In this document: positions 44,333-52,493 of the stretch, in pieces | Numbering within the stretch: the first letter of the stretch is position 1 | Layout: every line of letters begins with the position of its first letter | Origin: Brevibacillus ruminantium | GTDB lineage: Bacteria; Bacillota; Bacilli; Brevibacillales; Brevibacillaceae | Assembly (NCBI RefSeq): GCF_023746555.1 | Contig: NZ_CP098755.1 | Location: forward strand, 2,987,001 to 3,051,000 | Length of the DNA stretch: 64,000 nt | Reading direction: 5' to 3' | The notes under the pieces: model-generated | What the model was told of the DNA's origin: nothing | The model's database searches: none | What the model saw: the letters and a program-made list of their open reading frames with translations, nothing else | Position numbers and translations under genes: made by a program

Positions 44333-44852
44333 GGGCAATCACCTCACTATCTGACGTACGCGGAACGATTGCATAATAATCATTTGTGCCGCGCTTCAAG
44401 TACACGTATACATGATCCGCATCCATCTGTGCGATGGCCTCATCCAGTTTGTAGGTCGTTTTCCATTGACTGACCATCTCCGGAATCCGGCTGTACTGAT
44501 GTAAATCTACCGCTTCTGTAAACGAAAACAACCCGTTCATCCAGACTTGCTCCAGTTCTTTCGACTGATTGTTCAACGTTACCTCAATCGGCATATCACG
44601 CGTGAGCTGTTTTGCCTGTTGAAGCAGTTGTTTATACTCCAGCGGGAACAGCTCTGGATTGGTTACTTTCAAATCTATCTGTATATGATCTTTGCCCACA
44701 TTCAATTGCACGAGATCAGCCGATTGCATTTGTCCGACCTGATCGCGAATCGGTTGTTCTACCTCCAGTTTTTGGTATAAAAACCAACCGCCGAACAAGA
44801 GAATCAGCGTGGCGAGCAATGAAAGGGCGATGGCATTTTTTCGCAATTGCAC
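44325..44852 (-). CDS. Single-pass protein coupled to the FtsH-like protease
   Basis: A 175-residue protein with one N-terminal transmembrane helix (about 7-26) and an extracytoplasmic alpha/beta domain of about 145 residues. I recognise no family. The GTG start at 44852 has GGGGGAG five bases upstream. It overlaps the protease gene by eight bases, so the two are translated together. The protease lacks its own extracytoplasmic domain, so this protein may take that part as partner or adaptor; that is inference from coupling and topology only. Confidence 0.75.
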   Translation of the reverse strand: MQLRKNAIALSLLATLILLFGGWFLYQKLEVEQPIRDQVGQMQSADLVQLNVGKDHIQIDLKVTNPELFPLEYKQLLQQAKQLTRDMPIEVTLNNQSKELEQVWMNGLFSFTEAVDLHQYSRIPEMVSQWKTTYKLDEAIAQMDADHVYVYLKRGTNDYYAIVPRTSDSEVIARG

Positions 44853-44954
44853 AGCTTCTCCCCCCAACTATTCGAGCGTGTCTGTCTCTTTTGTCAACGG
44901 TTTCAGTATAGCATAATCGTATATCAATTTTTGCTTACAGTTGTTGGATGGAAA

Positions 44955-44988
44955 TGAAAAAGCCCTTCCGGTTGGAAAGGCTTTTTCA
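44955..44988. terminator. Terminator after the YpmB-like gene
   Basis: Stem TGAAAAAGCCCTT (44955-44967) with AAAGGCTTTTTCA (44976-44988), rich in A and T on the flanks so it works in either direction. It separates the YpmB-like gene from the downstream protease pair. Confidence 0.85.
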
Positions 44989-44994
44989 GGTCTG

Positions 44995-45471
44995 TTAGGG
45001 GGAAACCAGGTATGAAGTGAGAACGGCACCTGTGTATAAATCGTAATGAATGTAGTGGAATCGGCCATCCGCATTTTTCAGGGTCACTTCCCAAAAACGG
45101 GAATTCTCATCCATTCCCGGAACGAGGTGAAGGATTTTACCGGTCGGGAACCCTTGTTTCACCGATGCTTCGACACTTTCCCGGGTTACCATTCTCTCCA
45201 TGGTATCAAAAGCAATCGTGTCTTCTGTCAGCCAAGCAATGACCTTTGTTCCTGCGCGGTTTTTCCCGATAACCACCGCATACGATTGTTTACCTCGATA
45301 CTCGTCAATCGAATCGATCTCGGTAATTGTCGTCCGTTCCTGGACCCAGTTTCTCACCTTGTTTTCAAAATCAGCCTGTTTCCCCAATACTGTGGCACTT
45401 AGATGATAGGCAGAACCCAGGACGATCAGCAGCAAAGCAGCTAGCACTATTGTCGTTATCCTCAAATACAC
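44995..45471 (-). CDS. YpmB-like anchored protein
   Basis: A 158-residue protein with one N-terminal membrane helix (about 5-25) and an extracytoplasmic portion that resembles YpmB, with a PepSY-type C-terminal half (VTLKNADGRFHYIHYDLYTGAV). B. subtilis ypmB lies in the same neighbourhood, between dinG and asnS, which supports the name. Function is unknown. GTG start with AAGGAG eight bases upstream. The next upstream gene ends 27 bases away on the same strand. Confidence 0.85.
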   Translation of the reverse strand: MYLRITTIVLAALLLIVLGSAYHLSATVLGKQADFENKVRNWVQERTTITEIDSIDEYRGKQSYAVVIGKNRAGTKVIAWLTEDTIAFDTMERMVTRESVEASVKQGFPTGKILHLVPGMDENSRFWEVTLKNADGRFHYIHYDLYTGAVLTSYLVSP

Positions 45472-45498
45472 AGGTAAAACTCCTTTTTCTCCCTCACA

Positions 45499-46191
45499 TC
45501 ACAGTCGGAATGAAAGCTGATCCTGCTTCAATCCGGCTGCTGTTTGCATTTGCAAATAGATTTCGAGTTGCCGCAATTCACGCGTCGGTCCATCGTACCA
45601 TATTTGGTATTCGACTGCAATTTGCTTTGCCAGCCTCGGTGTCTTGTCCTGTATAGGAAAGGATGGACCCAGCCACAGCGATAACAGGTCGGTAATCTCT
45701 GTCGCGGGTACGGACAGGCGATACCCTTGCCACCCTTGACCAGAGCTGTCCGCTACGGGGAGCAGCGAAACGCGCTCCAGTTTGTCCTTTAAGATCGCTG
45801 CGTGCTGATGCGGCGTGTAAAGGGAATAGGGCAAGCCTTGGTGATCTTGGGTCTCACCGTCGATTGCGACTTGGACCTGCTCATCTTCACGCTGAAGCTC
45901 AAAACGATGACCGGCGATCTCACCGGTTACGTGAAAATTCTCTCCCTTATAGGTCCCCTTCAATTCATCGTTTTTCAAAAATATAGAGAAAGAGCGTTCT
46001 TTGTCAGCCATCACCTGATTTAATAAAGAAGCAATCATTGCCCGATCGGCCTTCTCCCTGTCGGCGGGTGCGATCACTTTTGCTTCGCGAATCTCCAGGC
46101 GATTATGGAGGTGGCCGAGCAGAGCTCCCAAGGTAAACAGGACGAGAAAAAATGTCGGCAACCACCAGAGTTGTTTGGGCTTTATATACAA
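45499..46191 (-). CDS. Single-pass membrane protein of unknown function
   Basis: A 230-residue protein with one membrane helix (about 8-26) and an extracytoplasmic domain of about 200 residues. Its second half has GWQGYRLSVPA and VEYQIWYDGPTRELRQLEIYL, suggesting a beta-rich lipoprotein-like fold. No family recognised. The start is TTG, with a GGGGTGAAGGG purine run just upstream. It probably forms an operon with the YpmB-like gene. Confidence 0.75.
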   Translation of the reverse strand: MYIKPKQLWWLPTFFLVLFTLGALLGHLHNRLEIREAKVIAPADREKADRAMIASLLNQVMADKERSFSIFLKNDELKGTYKGENFHVTGEIAGHRFELQREDEQVQVAIDGETQDHQGLPYSLYTPHQHAAILKDKLERVSLLPVADSSGQGWQGYRLSVPATEITDLLSLWLGPSFPIQDKTPRLAKQIAVEYQIWYDGPTRELRQLEIYLQMQTAAGLKQDQLSFRL

Positions 46192-46270
46192 GTCCCTTCA
46201 CCCCTGTCCCCATTTTCCTTATGCGTATGAAAGATGGGAAGGTTTTAGAACGGGACGGAAAACTTGCTAA

Positions 46271-46299
46271 ACATATGAGTGCAGCCCGAGGCCATACTA
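46271..46299 (+). promoter_or_regulatory. Possible forespore (sigma-G/F) promoter of a small gene
   Basis: ACATA (46271-46275), 17 bases, and CATACTA (46293-46299) fit the sigma-G pattern (-35 near GNATA, -10 CATnnTA). It ends about 13 bases before the ribosome site of the small gene at 46326. Confidence 0.4.
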
Positions 46300-46325
46300 C
46301 AGATACACCCCGAGGAGGTGAGCGC

Positions 46326-46487
46326 GTGAAGCTGTCTAACCAATCGACATCTCCTGACCTCTTAGGGTCGATGCTGCAGGATTATCGCGTCTCCTGGGCA
46401 GCATTATCGTCACCTCTAAGAGCATCGTCTCACTCATCCACACTGGAATTTCGACATACCTCCCTGATGGAAGTATGGCGAAAATAA
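46326..46487 (+). CDS. Small 53-residue protein, newly called
   Basis: A 53-residue open frame in an otherwise gene-free gap of 378 bases. It starts at GTG 46326 and has one of the best ribosome sites in the window, GAGGAGGTG (46312-46320), at standard spacing. The protein is basic and rich in Ser and Leu (about 11 Ser), without membrane segment, signal or Cys. It resembles no small acid-soluble spore protein I know. A sigma-G-like promoter precedes it and a terminator follows 53 bases after the stop. Non-coding chance cannot be excluded, because codon use in so short a frame says little. Confidence 0.55.
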   Translation: MKLSNQSTSPDLLGSMLQDYRVSWAALSSPLRASSHSSTLEFRHTSLMEVWRK

Positions 46488-46539
46488 GTCGGCATGGTGG
46501 TCAATCAAAATCCCTCTACCTACACCTACACAACCCTTT

Positions 46540-46567
46540 CTCCTGTCATGAATGGCAGGAGCCTTTT
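46540..46567. terminator. Terminator between the small gene and mtaD-like gene
   Basis: Nine-pair stem CTCCTGTCA (46540-46548) with TGGCAGGAG (46553-46561), followed by CCTTTTCCTT on the plus strand. It may serve both directions. Confidence 0.75.
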
Positions 46568-46569
46568 CC

Positions 46570-47871
46570 TTATCGCTTCAGCATCTGAAACATCCGATTG
46601 GCTTCGAAAATCACACGCTCTTCGTCAACAGTCAAAAGCTCACCTTTGCGCATGACGAACGTCCCTGCCACAATCGTATCAGTGACATCGCGGCCATTGG
46701 CAGCGTAAACCACATGCGATACAGGGTTATGAGCAGGATGAAAATGCGCTTGGCGGCTGTTTAACACGATCAGGTCAGCTTGTTTGCCCGTTTCGATGGA
46801 ACCGAGTGCCTCCGGCTGGAACACACCGTCTGCACCATAGCGGGTAGCCATCCGCAGGGCTTCTTCTGCCGGAACGGCGACGGGATCATGGTTAACGCCT
46901 TTATGAAGAATGGCGGCCAGCTTCAATTCTTCAAAGAGATTCAAATTGTTGTTGCTGGCGCTGCTGTCCGTACCGAGCGATACGCGGATGCCTTTGGCAA
47001 GCATTTTTGGAACAGGAGCCACTCCACTGGCCAGCTTCAGGTTGCTGACGACATTATGGGATACCTTTACATGATAGTTTGCCAATACATCGATTTCTTC
47101 ATCCGTGAGATGAACCGCATGGGCCAGCAATGTGGGACGGTTAAATACCCCCAGGTTTTCAAGGTGGGCTACAGGACGAACACCGTAATCCTGGACATTT
47201 TGCCCTACTTCCCACTCGGTCTCCGACATGTGTATATGAATAGGCAGGTCAAGCTCCTCTGCCTTTTCCACGATTTGGCTGATAAAGGATGGCGGGCAGG
47301 TATATGGAGCATGCGGAGCCATCATGACGGTGATCCGACCGTTCGCTTGGTTGTGCCAATCATGCGCAAAAGCAACGGCATCATGCAGTTTTGCCTGACG
47401 TTCCTCCTCTGAGCAAAGTCCAATCATGCCTCGGCAAAGACGGGCTCTCATCCCCGATGCATCTACCGCTTTTGCTACCTCATCCATATGGTCGTACATG
47501 TCGACAAAAGTGGTAGTTCCCGTCCGAATCATTTCGATCAGGGAAATGTATGTACCCCATTTCACATGCTCTGACGTGAACTGGGCTTCCAATGGCCACA
47601 TTTTGTCCTCCAGCCATTGCTGCAACGGCAAATCATCAGCATAGCCACGGAGAAGCGACATCCCGACGTGACCATGTGTATTGATCAAGCCTGGAAGCAG
47701 GTAGTCTCCTTTCAGGTCGATCACTTCGTCGTATCCGGAAACATCCTCAGGCGTCGGCCCTACATAGGTAATGACACTGCCTTCATAGCCGACAGCACCG
47801 TCTTGGATCACTTCGTTTTGATCATTTGCTGTAATGACTGTTGCATGGGTGAGGATGGTTTTTTTCTGCAT
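46570..47871 (-). CDS. mtaD: 5-methylthioadenosine/S-adenosylhomocysteine deaminase-type amidohydrolase
   Basis: A 433-residue TIM-barrel metallohydrolase of the chlorohydrolase/deaminase group. Metal ligands are His66 and His68 in NTHGHVG, a His in HIHMSETE, a His in LLAHAVHL and the Asp in SLGTDSSASNN. These fit MtaD, which deaminates adenosine-type by-products of SAM use. The start at ATG 47871 has GGAG nine bases upstream; a longer frame to 47910 overlaps rex and has no site. Other amidohydrolases such as guanine deaminase are less likely from the SETE and GTDSSASNNNLN motifs. Substrate still needs testing. Confidence 0.88.
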   Translation of the reverse strand: MQKKTILTHATVITANDQNEVIQDGAVGYEGSVITYVGPTPEDVSGYDEVIDLKGDYLLPGLINTHGHVGMSLLRGYADDLPLQQWLEDKMWPLEAQFTSEHVKWGTYISLIEMIRTGTTTFVDMYDHMDEVAKAVDASGMRARLCRGMIGLCSEEERQAKLHDAVAFAHDWHNQANGRITVMMAPHAPYTCPPSFISQIVEKAEELDLPIHIHMSETEWEVGQNVQDYGVRPVAHLENLGVFNRPTLLAHAVHLTDEEIDVLANYHVKVSHNVVSNLKLASGVAPVPKMLAKGIRVSLGTDSSASNNNLNLFEELKLAAILHKGVNHDPVAVPAEEALRMATRYGADGVFQPEALGSIETGKQADLIVLNSRQAHFHPAHNPVSHVVYAANGRDVTDTIVAGTFVMRKGELLTVDEERVIFEANRMFQMLKR

Positions 47872-47890
47872 CGATTTCCACTCCGTTCTG

Positions 47891-48514
47891 TTATGTAAGA
47901 TAATAAGCAAGGCTTTGCAAGCTCGACGTCACATCGGCGTAGTGAATCCGGACATCATGCTCTGTGCGAATCGTTGTTGGGGCAAAATTCAAAATCCCTT
48001 CAATCCCTGCTTCAATCAGGAGGTTGGCGACGGATTGCGCCGCCGCAGCCGGGACTGTGATAATGGCCAAACGTATGTTTTGCTGATTAACCGTCTGTTT
48101 CAATTCTTCCAGAGGCTGGATCTTGATGCCCGCTAGCATTTTTCCGCATTTCTCCGGGTCATTGTCAAAAATAGCGGCGATCCTCATGTAATCCTCAACA
48201 TGTGCATTATAATTGCTTATTGCATGTCCGAGATGACCGGCACCAACCAGGGCTACACGAATTTCTTCACTCAACTTTAGGATCTGGCGTATTTTTTCCA
48301 CCAGATAATTCACATCATACCCAATGCCTTTTTTCCCAAAATCACCGAAAGAAGACAGATCCTTTCTGATTTGTGCGGGATTTACATCCAGATTTTTTCC
48401 CATCTGCTGGGAGGACACCGTCGTCACGCCCACTTGCTGCAGATAGCTGAGATAGCGGAGATAAATCGGCAAGCGACGAACTACGGCTTCCGAAATCTTT
48501 TCACTTTTGGCCAC
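47891..48514 (-). CDS. rex: Redox-sensing transcriptional repressor Rex
   Basis: A 207-residue repressor that senses the NADH/NAD ratio and controls fermentation and respiration genes. Residues 1-75 form the winged helix, with VSSQQMGKNLDVNPAQIRKD as the recognition region. The Rossmann domain has GAGHLGHAISNY (about 92-103), and the C-terminal helix for domain swapping follows. GTG 48514 follows GGAGG by eleven bases; the upstream frame extension overlaps the previous gene and was dropped. mtaD-like follows after 19 bases. Confidence 0.95.
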   Translation of the reverse strand: MAKSEKISEAVVRRLPIYLRYLSYLQQVGVTTVSSQQMGKNLDVNPAQIRKDLSSFGDFGKKGIGYDVNYLVEKIRQILKLSEEIRVALVGAGHLGHAISNYNAHVEDYMRIAAIFDNDPEKCGKMLAGIKIQPLEELKQTVNQQNIRLAIITVPAAAAQSVANLLIEAGIEGILNFAPTTIRTEHDVRIHYADVTSSLQSLAYYLT

Positions 48515-48531
48515 GTACGGTCGATCCTCCT

Positions 48532-49431
48532 TTATTTTTTTCTTTTCAAGATGCGGTAATCCTTCCCGTTGGAGAGAATCGTTATGGTTCCGTCCTGACT
48601 TGTAATATAGGTTTCCGCCCAAGACTCGCCGAGACGCTCCAGAACCTCTTCCTGACCCTCCCTGATTTCAGATCTCGATTTGCCTGTCAAGATAACAGCA
48701 ACCTGAGGGTCTACCCTGCTCAGGAAAGGCTGGGAGCTTGCCTGATTGCTTCCTTGGTCAGCCACCTTCAGCACTGCTGCTTTCAGGCGATCCTTCTGCT
48801 TTTGCAACAACTTTTCTTCCGCCTTTTCACTGATACTGCTGACAAATAAAAAAGGTAGCTCACCCTGTCGCAATTGAAAGACCAATGAATTGTCCTGAGG
48901 AGAGAGAAAAAGCGGTTCACCCGGATGAAGCACTTCCAGCACTACTTCTTCATCCAGCTTGATCTGCTCCCCCTCGACGACCGGAAGAAGCTTCTGATCC
49001 TTTTTGACGGGCGCGAATTTGCGGATTGGCAGTTCAATCAGAGCAGGCACCATGATTTTCTCTATGAGGAAACGTTCCGCCAAAAAAGCGAATCCGCCGA
49101 TATGCTCGGGTAGATCATTGGTCAGCACGACATACTCCAGCCGCGTAATTTTCCGTTCGGTTAAAGCGTTGTACAATTGGGGCCAATCTTCGGCACTACC
49201 AGTGTCCACCAGCATGTGCTTGCCACCCGGCAATCGAATCAACGTAGCTTCCCCATGTGGCAATTCCAGATAAGAGATGACAAGTCCAACGAAGTTACGT
49301 TCATCTTCACTTGCGAACGGATCTTCAACCTTAACCGTTTGTTGCAAGTGGTCGTCGATCGAGCAGCCGGGTATCATGAGAAACATGACAGCGATGACCA
49401 ACAGCCAAGCTCTTCCCGCTTTCCACAGCAT
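48532..49431 (-). CDS. Lipoprotein with degenerate metallo-beta-lactamase fold
   Basis: A 299-residue lipoprotein (signal ending in IPGC, Cys23). The body looks like a ComEC-type metallo-beta-lactamase domain: HMLVDTGSAEDW near 72-83, then a central motif followed by IGGFAF. The usual THxHxDH reads TNDLPEH (104-110), so the first two histidines and the aspartate are lost and only His110 remains. It is therefore unlikely to hydrolyse by the normal two-metal mechanism. It ends 17 bases before rex and probably shares its transcript. Role unknown; it might bind rather than cut. Confidence 0.78.
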   Translation of the reverse strand: MLWKAGRAWLLVIAVMFLMIPGCSIDDHLQQTVKVEDPFASEDERNFVGLVISYLELPHGEATLIRLPGGKHMLVDTGSAEDWPQLYNALTERKITRLEYVVLTNDLPEHIGGFAFLAERFLIEKIMVPALIELPIRKFAPVKKDQKLLPVVEGEQIKLDEEVVLEVLHPGEPLFLSPQDNSLVFQLRQGELPFLFVSSISEKAEEKLLQKQKDRLKAAVLKVADQGSNQASSQPFLSRVDPQVAVILTGKSRSEIREGQEEVLERLGESWAETYITSQDGTITILSNGKDYRILKRKK

Positions 49432-49472
49432 TTATTTTATCACCTAGATCCCTGAGAGACTATTGCTTCATT

Positions 49473-52403
49473 TTATGAGTCAGGCAGGGATTGCATGCCC
49501 CCGAGAAACGGAACGATCATTTCCCGCAGAGTTAACCAAGAGCCCGTATGAACGTCAAATGGGGGCAGTGATTTTAAGAAGGAACGCCCGTAACGAGATT
49601 CGACAATACGCGTGTCAAGGACGATGACTACACCGCGATCATCCTGGTGACGAATCAGTCTGCCCACGCCTTGTTTGAACTGAATCACCGCCTGAGGAAG
49701 GGCGAGAGACATAAATGCATTTTTCCCGTGCTCCTTCAGTTCCTCTGCACGTGCTTGATACACGGGATGATTGGGCGGCGTAAACGGAAGGCGAACGATT
49801 ACCAGACAGCTCAGTGCATCCCCGGGAATGTCGACCCCTTCCCAAAAGCTGCTGGTCCCGAGCAACACCGCATGTTCTAGCGATTGGAACATACGCACCA
49901 GCTTGGTCCGGTTATTGCTGTCGATGCCGTGGCCGAGAAGTGTAAACGGCTCATCGCTCAATTGCTCCTTCATCCCCTGATAAACCTGCCTAAGCATCGA
50001 GTACGACGTAAAGAGAATCATCGTTCTTCCTCCTGCTGCCCGTACCGTGTCGATACATCCCTGGATGACGGCATGGAGATATTCTTGCTCACTTTCCTTA
50101 CCCAGAGTCGGAAGACCCGAGGGAATCAACAGAAGCCCCTGCTTTTCGTAATCAAACACCGAAGGCAACTGAAGTGTTTGGACACGATCCTCCGGGAGCC
50201 GATCCAGCCCCATTCGCTCCATGATGTAGGTGAAGCTGTCTTTCACCGTCAGTGTAGCAGAAGTAAGCACGACACTTTTCTTCTCTTCAAACAGCGGTTC
50301 AGCCAGGTTTTGGGCAACGTGAAGAGGAGCCGCATAAAAAAAGACCTGTTTTTTCGGTGTTCTGGATTCAATCTCCATCCAGCACATATACTCATCAGTT
50401 GGCTCCAGCAAAAAGAAGTGCAGCATTTCCATCGCCGTTTGCCATTCGTTCAACAAACCGCTGACATCCGTAAACAGACTGCTTACTTCATAGGGGACCT
50501 TTTCTCCTGGCGGTGTGGATCTTACAAGCATATCCAAGCCGGCTCCATAGAGCGACATATGTTCAATCAGCTTCTGGGCCGTTTTGCGTATCTTCTCGTG
50601 CTTGCCGGAAAAATGACTGATGCGGTAACGGACAGTATCTCTTCCTGTATCGGAGGTTTCTTCTCCGCGATCAGACGCCCATTGGTAAAGAAGCTGCGTT
50701 AACTGCATCGCTGGATCCTTCAGCTTCACATACTCATGACTCATCTTTTCCAGGTTGGAGGCAAAAGACGCTTCACTACTACCCGACTCTTGCTGCATCC
50801 AACTGTGCAGCGCATGGGCAAATCGCTCCACATAGCTGCCGGCTTCGGGATTGGCCCGATCGAGCAAAAACAGGAGCCCGGCAGTCGAAAACTGCTTGCC
50901 CATGTGATGAGTAGCCGCATTTTCCAGATGGTGGGCCTCATCGATGATCACGACGTCGTGGGCGGGAAGGATACGATGTTCCGCTTGTAAATCGGTCACC
51001 AGAAGCGCATGGTTGACGATCAGCAAATCAGCCGTGCCCGCTCTCTCCCTGGCTTGAAAATAAAAACAGCGACTAAACCACGGACATTTCCGATGCAAGC
51101 ACGAATCCGTATCACTTTTTACTTGCTGCCAATAAAGCTGCCCTGCTGAAGGCATGCTTAACTCTTCTACATCGCCCGTCTCCGTCTGGGTCAGCCAGGT
51201 CACCATCTGCCCTTTGACCATCAACAGCTCCTGACTGCTTCCTTCCGTTGGCTCCTCCAGCGTCTGTTCAAATTTTCTCAGGCAGAGGTAATTCCCCCTC
51301 CCTTTTAGTGTCGCGGCGCGAAAGGAGAAAGGCAAAGACTGTTTCAGCGCGGGAATTTCCTTATGAAACAACTGCTCTTGCAATTGAATCGTATTGGTGC
51401 TGATGATGACGGGCTCACCCTGTTGCTTGGCCCAAAGAATCGCCGGAAGCAAATACCCCAGTGATTTCCCTGTTCCGGTCCCTGCTTCAACCAGGAGATG
51501 CCTGCTTGTCGCCATCGTTTGATAGACAGCCCGCATCATGGACTCCTGCGCTTCTCTCCGTTGATAGCCCGGCAGATTTTGGGCAATAGCAGCCCTCTCG
51601 GCAATCATTTGCTCTATCATGTCGTCAAATGGGAGGAGATTCGGCCCCCCTCTTTTCAAGGAAGCTTTGAGACGCTCTGGCTTTTTGCGCAGAGCCAACT
51701 GCCTGTACACATCCCATTTTTCGGCACCGGACTGGGTTTGCGGTTGTTCCTCGGCGCTCTCTGGCGCCATTTTTGCAGCAAACTCGTCCAAAGAGGCTAA
51801 TTTTTGCAGCTCCATAAAGCGGAGGAGCTCTGATAAATCAGATCGAAAGGAAGAAACCAGCATCTGCAGCCGCTGGATTGTGACCATCGGAAGCTCCTCC
51901 AAAATGTGGAGCAAATGCAAAAAGAGCTGGGCGGTTGCGATCGCATCACTGTCTGCCTGGTGTGGACGATCATGCTCGATTTGCAGGTCGTCTGCCAACT
52001 CTCCGAGCCGGTAGCTGCCTTGCATCGGCAGGAGAAAACGGGACAGCTCCACGGTGTCCAATACATATCCGTCAAACGTATAATAGCCCTGGCTTAGCAG
52101 GGCATCTTGCAAGAATTGCAAATCAAAGCTGGCATTATGCGCGACGAATGTGCGTCCCTCAAGCATCGGCAGGAATTTCGGCAGGATATCCTCCAATGTC
52201 GGGGCATCTGCAACCATCTCGTCGGTTATGCCGGTCAATTGTTGAATAAATGGGGGGATAGCCTGGCCCGGATTGATCAGGGTGGAAAAAGATCCGGTAA
52301 CAACTCCCTCATCGATGGTGACAGCACCAATCTGGATGATACTGTCTCCCTGTCTCGGGTGGCTCCCCGTGGTTTCGAAGTCTACTACGATGAAACGATT
52401 CAA
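49473..52403 (-). CDS. dinG: DinG-family protein with N-terminal 3'-5' exonuclease
   Basis: A 976-residue fusion of a DEDD exonuclease and a superfamily 2 helicase. The exonuclease has DFETTG (8-13), HNASFD (89-94) and HQADSDA. The helicase has Walker A EAGTGTGK (306-313), DEAH (488-491) and a C-terminal GVGRLIRHQDDRG. Between Walker A and DEAH lie Cys374, Cys435, Cys440 and Cys446, spaced like the Fe-S ligands of XPD/DinG helicases. Staphylococcal DinG acts only as a nuclease, so helicase activity is not assured. The start is TTG 52403, with GAGGTGA seven bases upstream. Confidence 0.93.
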   Translation of the reverse strand: MNRFIVVDFETTGSHPRQGDSIIQIGAVTIDEGVVTGSFSTLINPGQAIPPFIQQLTGITDEMVADAPTLEDILPKFLPMLEGRTFVAHNASFDLQFLQDALLSQGYYTFDGYVLDTVELSRFLLPMQGSYRLGELADDLQIEHDRPHQADSDAIATAQLFLHLLHILEELPMVTIQRLQMLVSSFRSDLSELLRFMELQKLASLDEFAAKMAPESAEEQPQTQSGAEKWDVYRQLALRKKPERLKASLKRGGPNLLPFDDMIEQMIAERAAIAQNLPGYQRREAQESMMRAVYQTMATSRHLLVEAGTGTGKSLGYLLPAILWAKQQGEPVIISTNTIQLQEQLFHKEIPALKQSLPFSFRAATLKGRGNYLCLRKFEQTLEEPTEGSSQELLMVKGQMVTWLTQTETGDVEELSMPSAGQLYWQQVKSDTDSCLHRKCPWFSRCFYFQARERAGTADLLIVNHALLVTDLQAEHRILPAHDVVIIDEAHHLENAATHHMGKQFSTAGLLFLLDRANPEAGSYVERFAHALHSWMQQESGSSEASFASNLEKMSHEYVKLKDPAMQLTQLLYQWASDRGEETSDTGRDTVRYRISHFSGKHEKIRKTAQKLIEHMSLYGAGLDMLVRSTPPGEKVPYEVSSLFTDVSGLLNEWQTAMEMLHFFLLEPTDEYMCWMEIESRTPKKQVFFYAAPLHVAQNLAEPLFEEKKSVVLTSATLTVKDSFTYIMERMGLDRLPEDRVQTLQLPSVFDYEKQGLLLIPSGLPTLGKESEQEYLHAVIQGCIDTVRAAGGRTMILFTSYSMLRQVYQGMKEQLSDEPFTLLGHGIDSNNRTKLVRMFQSLEHAVLLGTSSFWEGVDIPGDALSCLVIVRLPFTPPNHPVYQARAEELKEHGKNAFMSLALPQAVIQFKQGVGRLIRHQDDRGVVIVLDTRIVESRYGRSFLKSLPPFDVHTGSWLTLREMIVPFLGGMQSLPDS

Positions 52404-52493
52404 TCTCTGGTCACCTCGTACGTTCGCGGCCTTTCAGAATATCCGCTCCCCTACATTTCGGCAAAGACCGGGAAATTTCCTGCTCTCAACTGC

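Noticed and set aside
43061..44473. 470-codon frame on the plus strand opposite the FtsH-like gene
   Set aside because: The minus strand encodes a complete AAA+ protease; the opposite frame is a composition effect.
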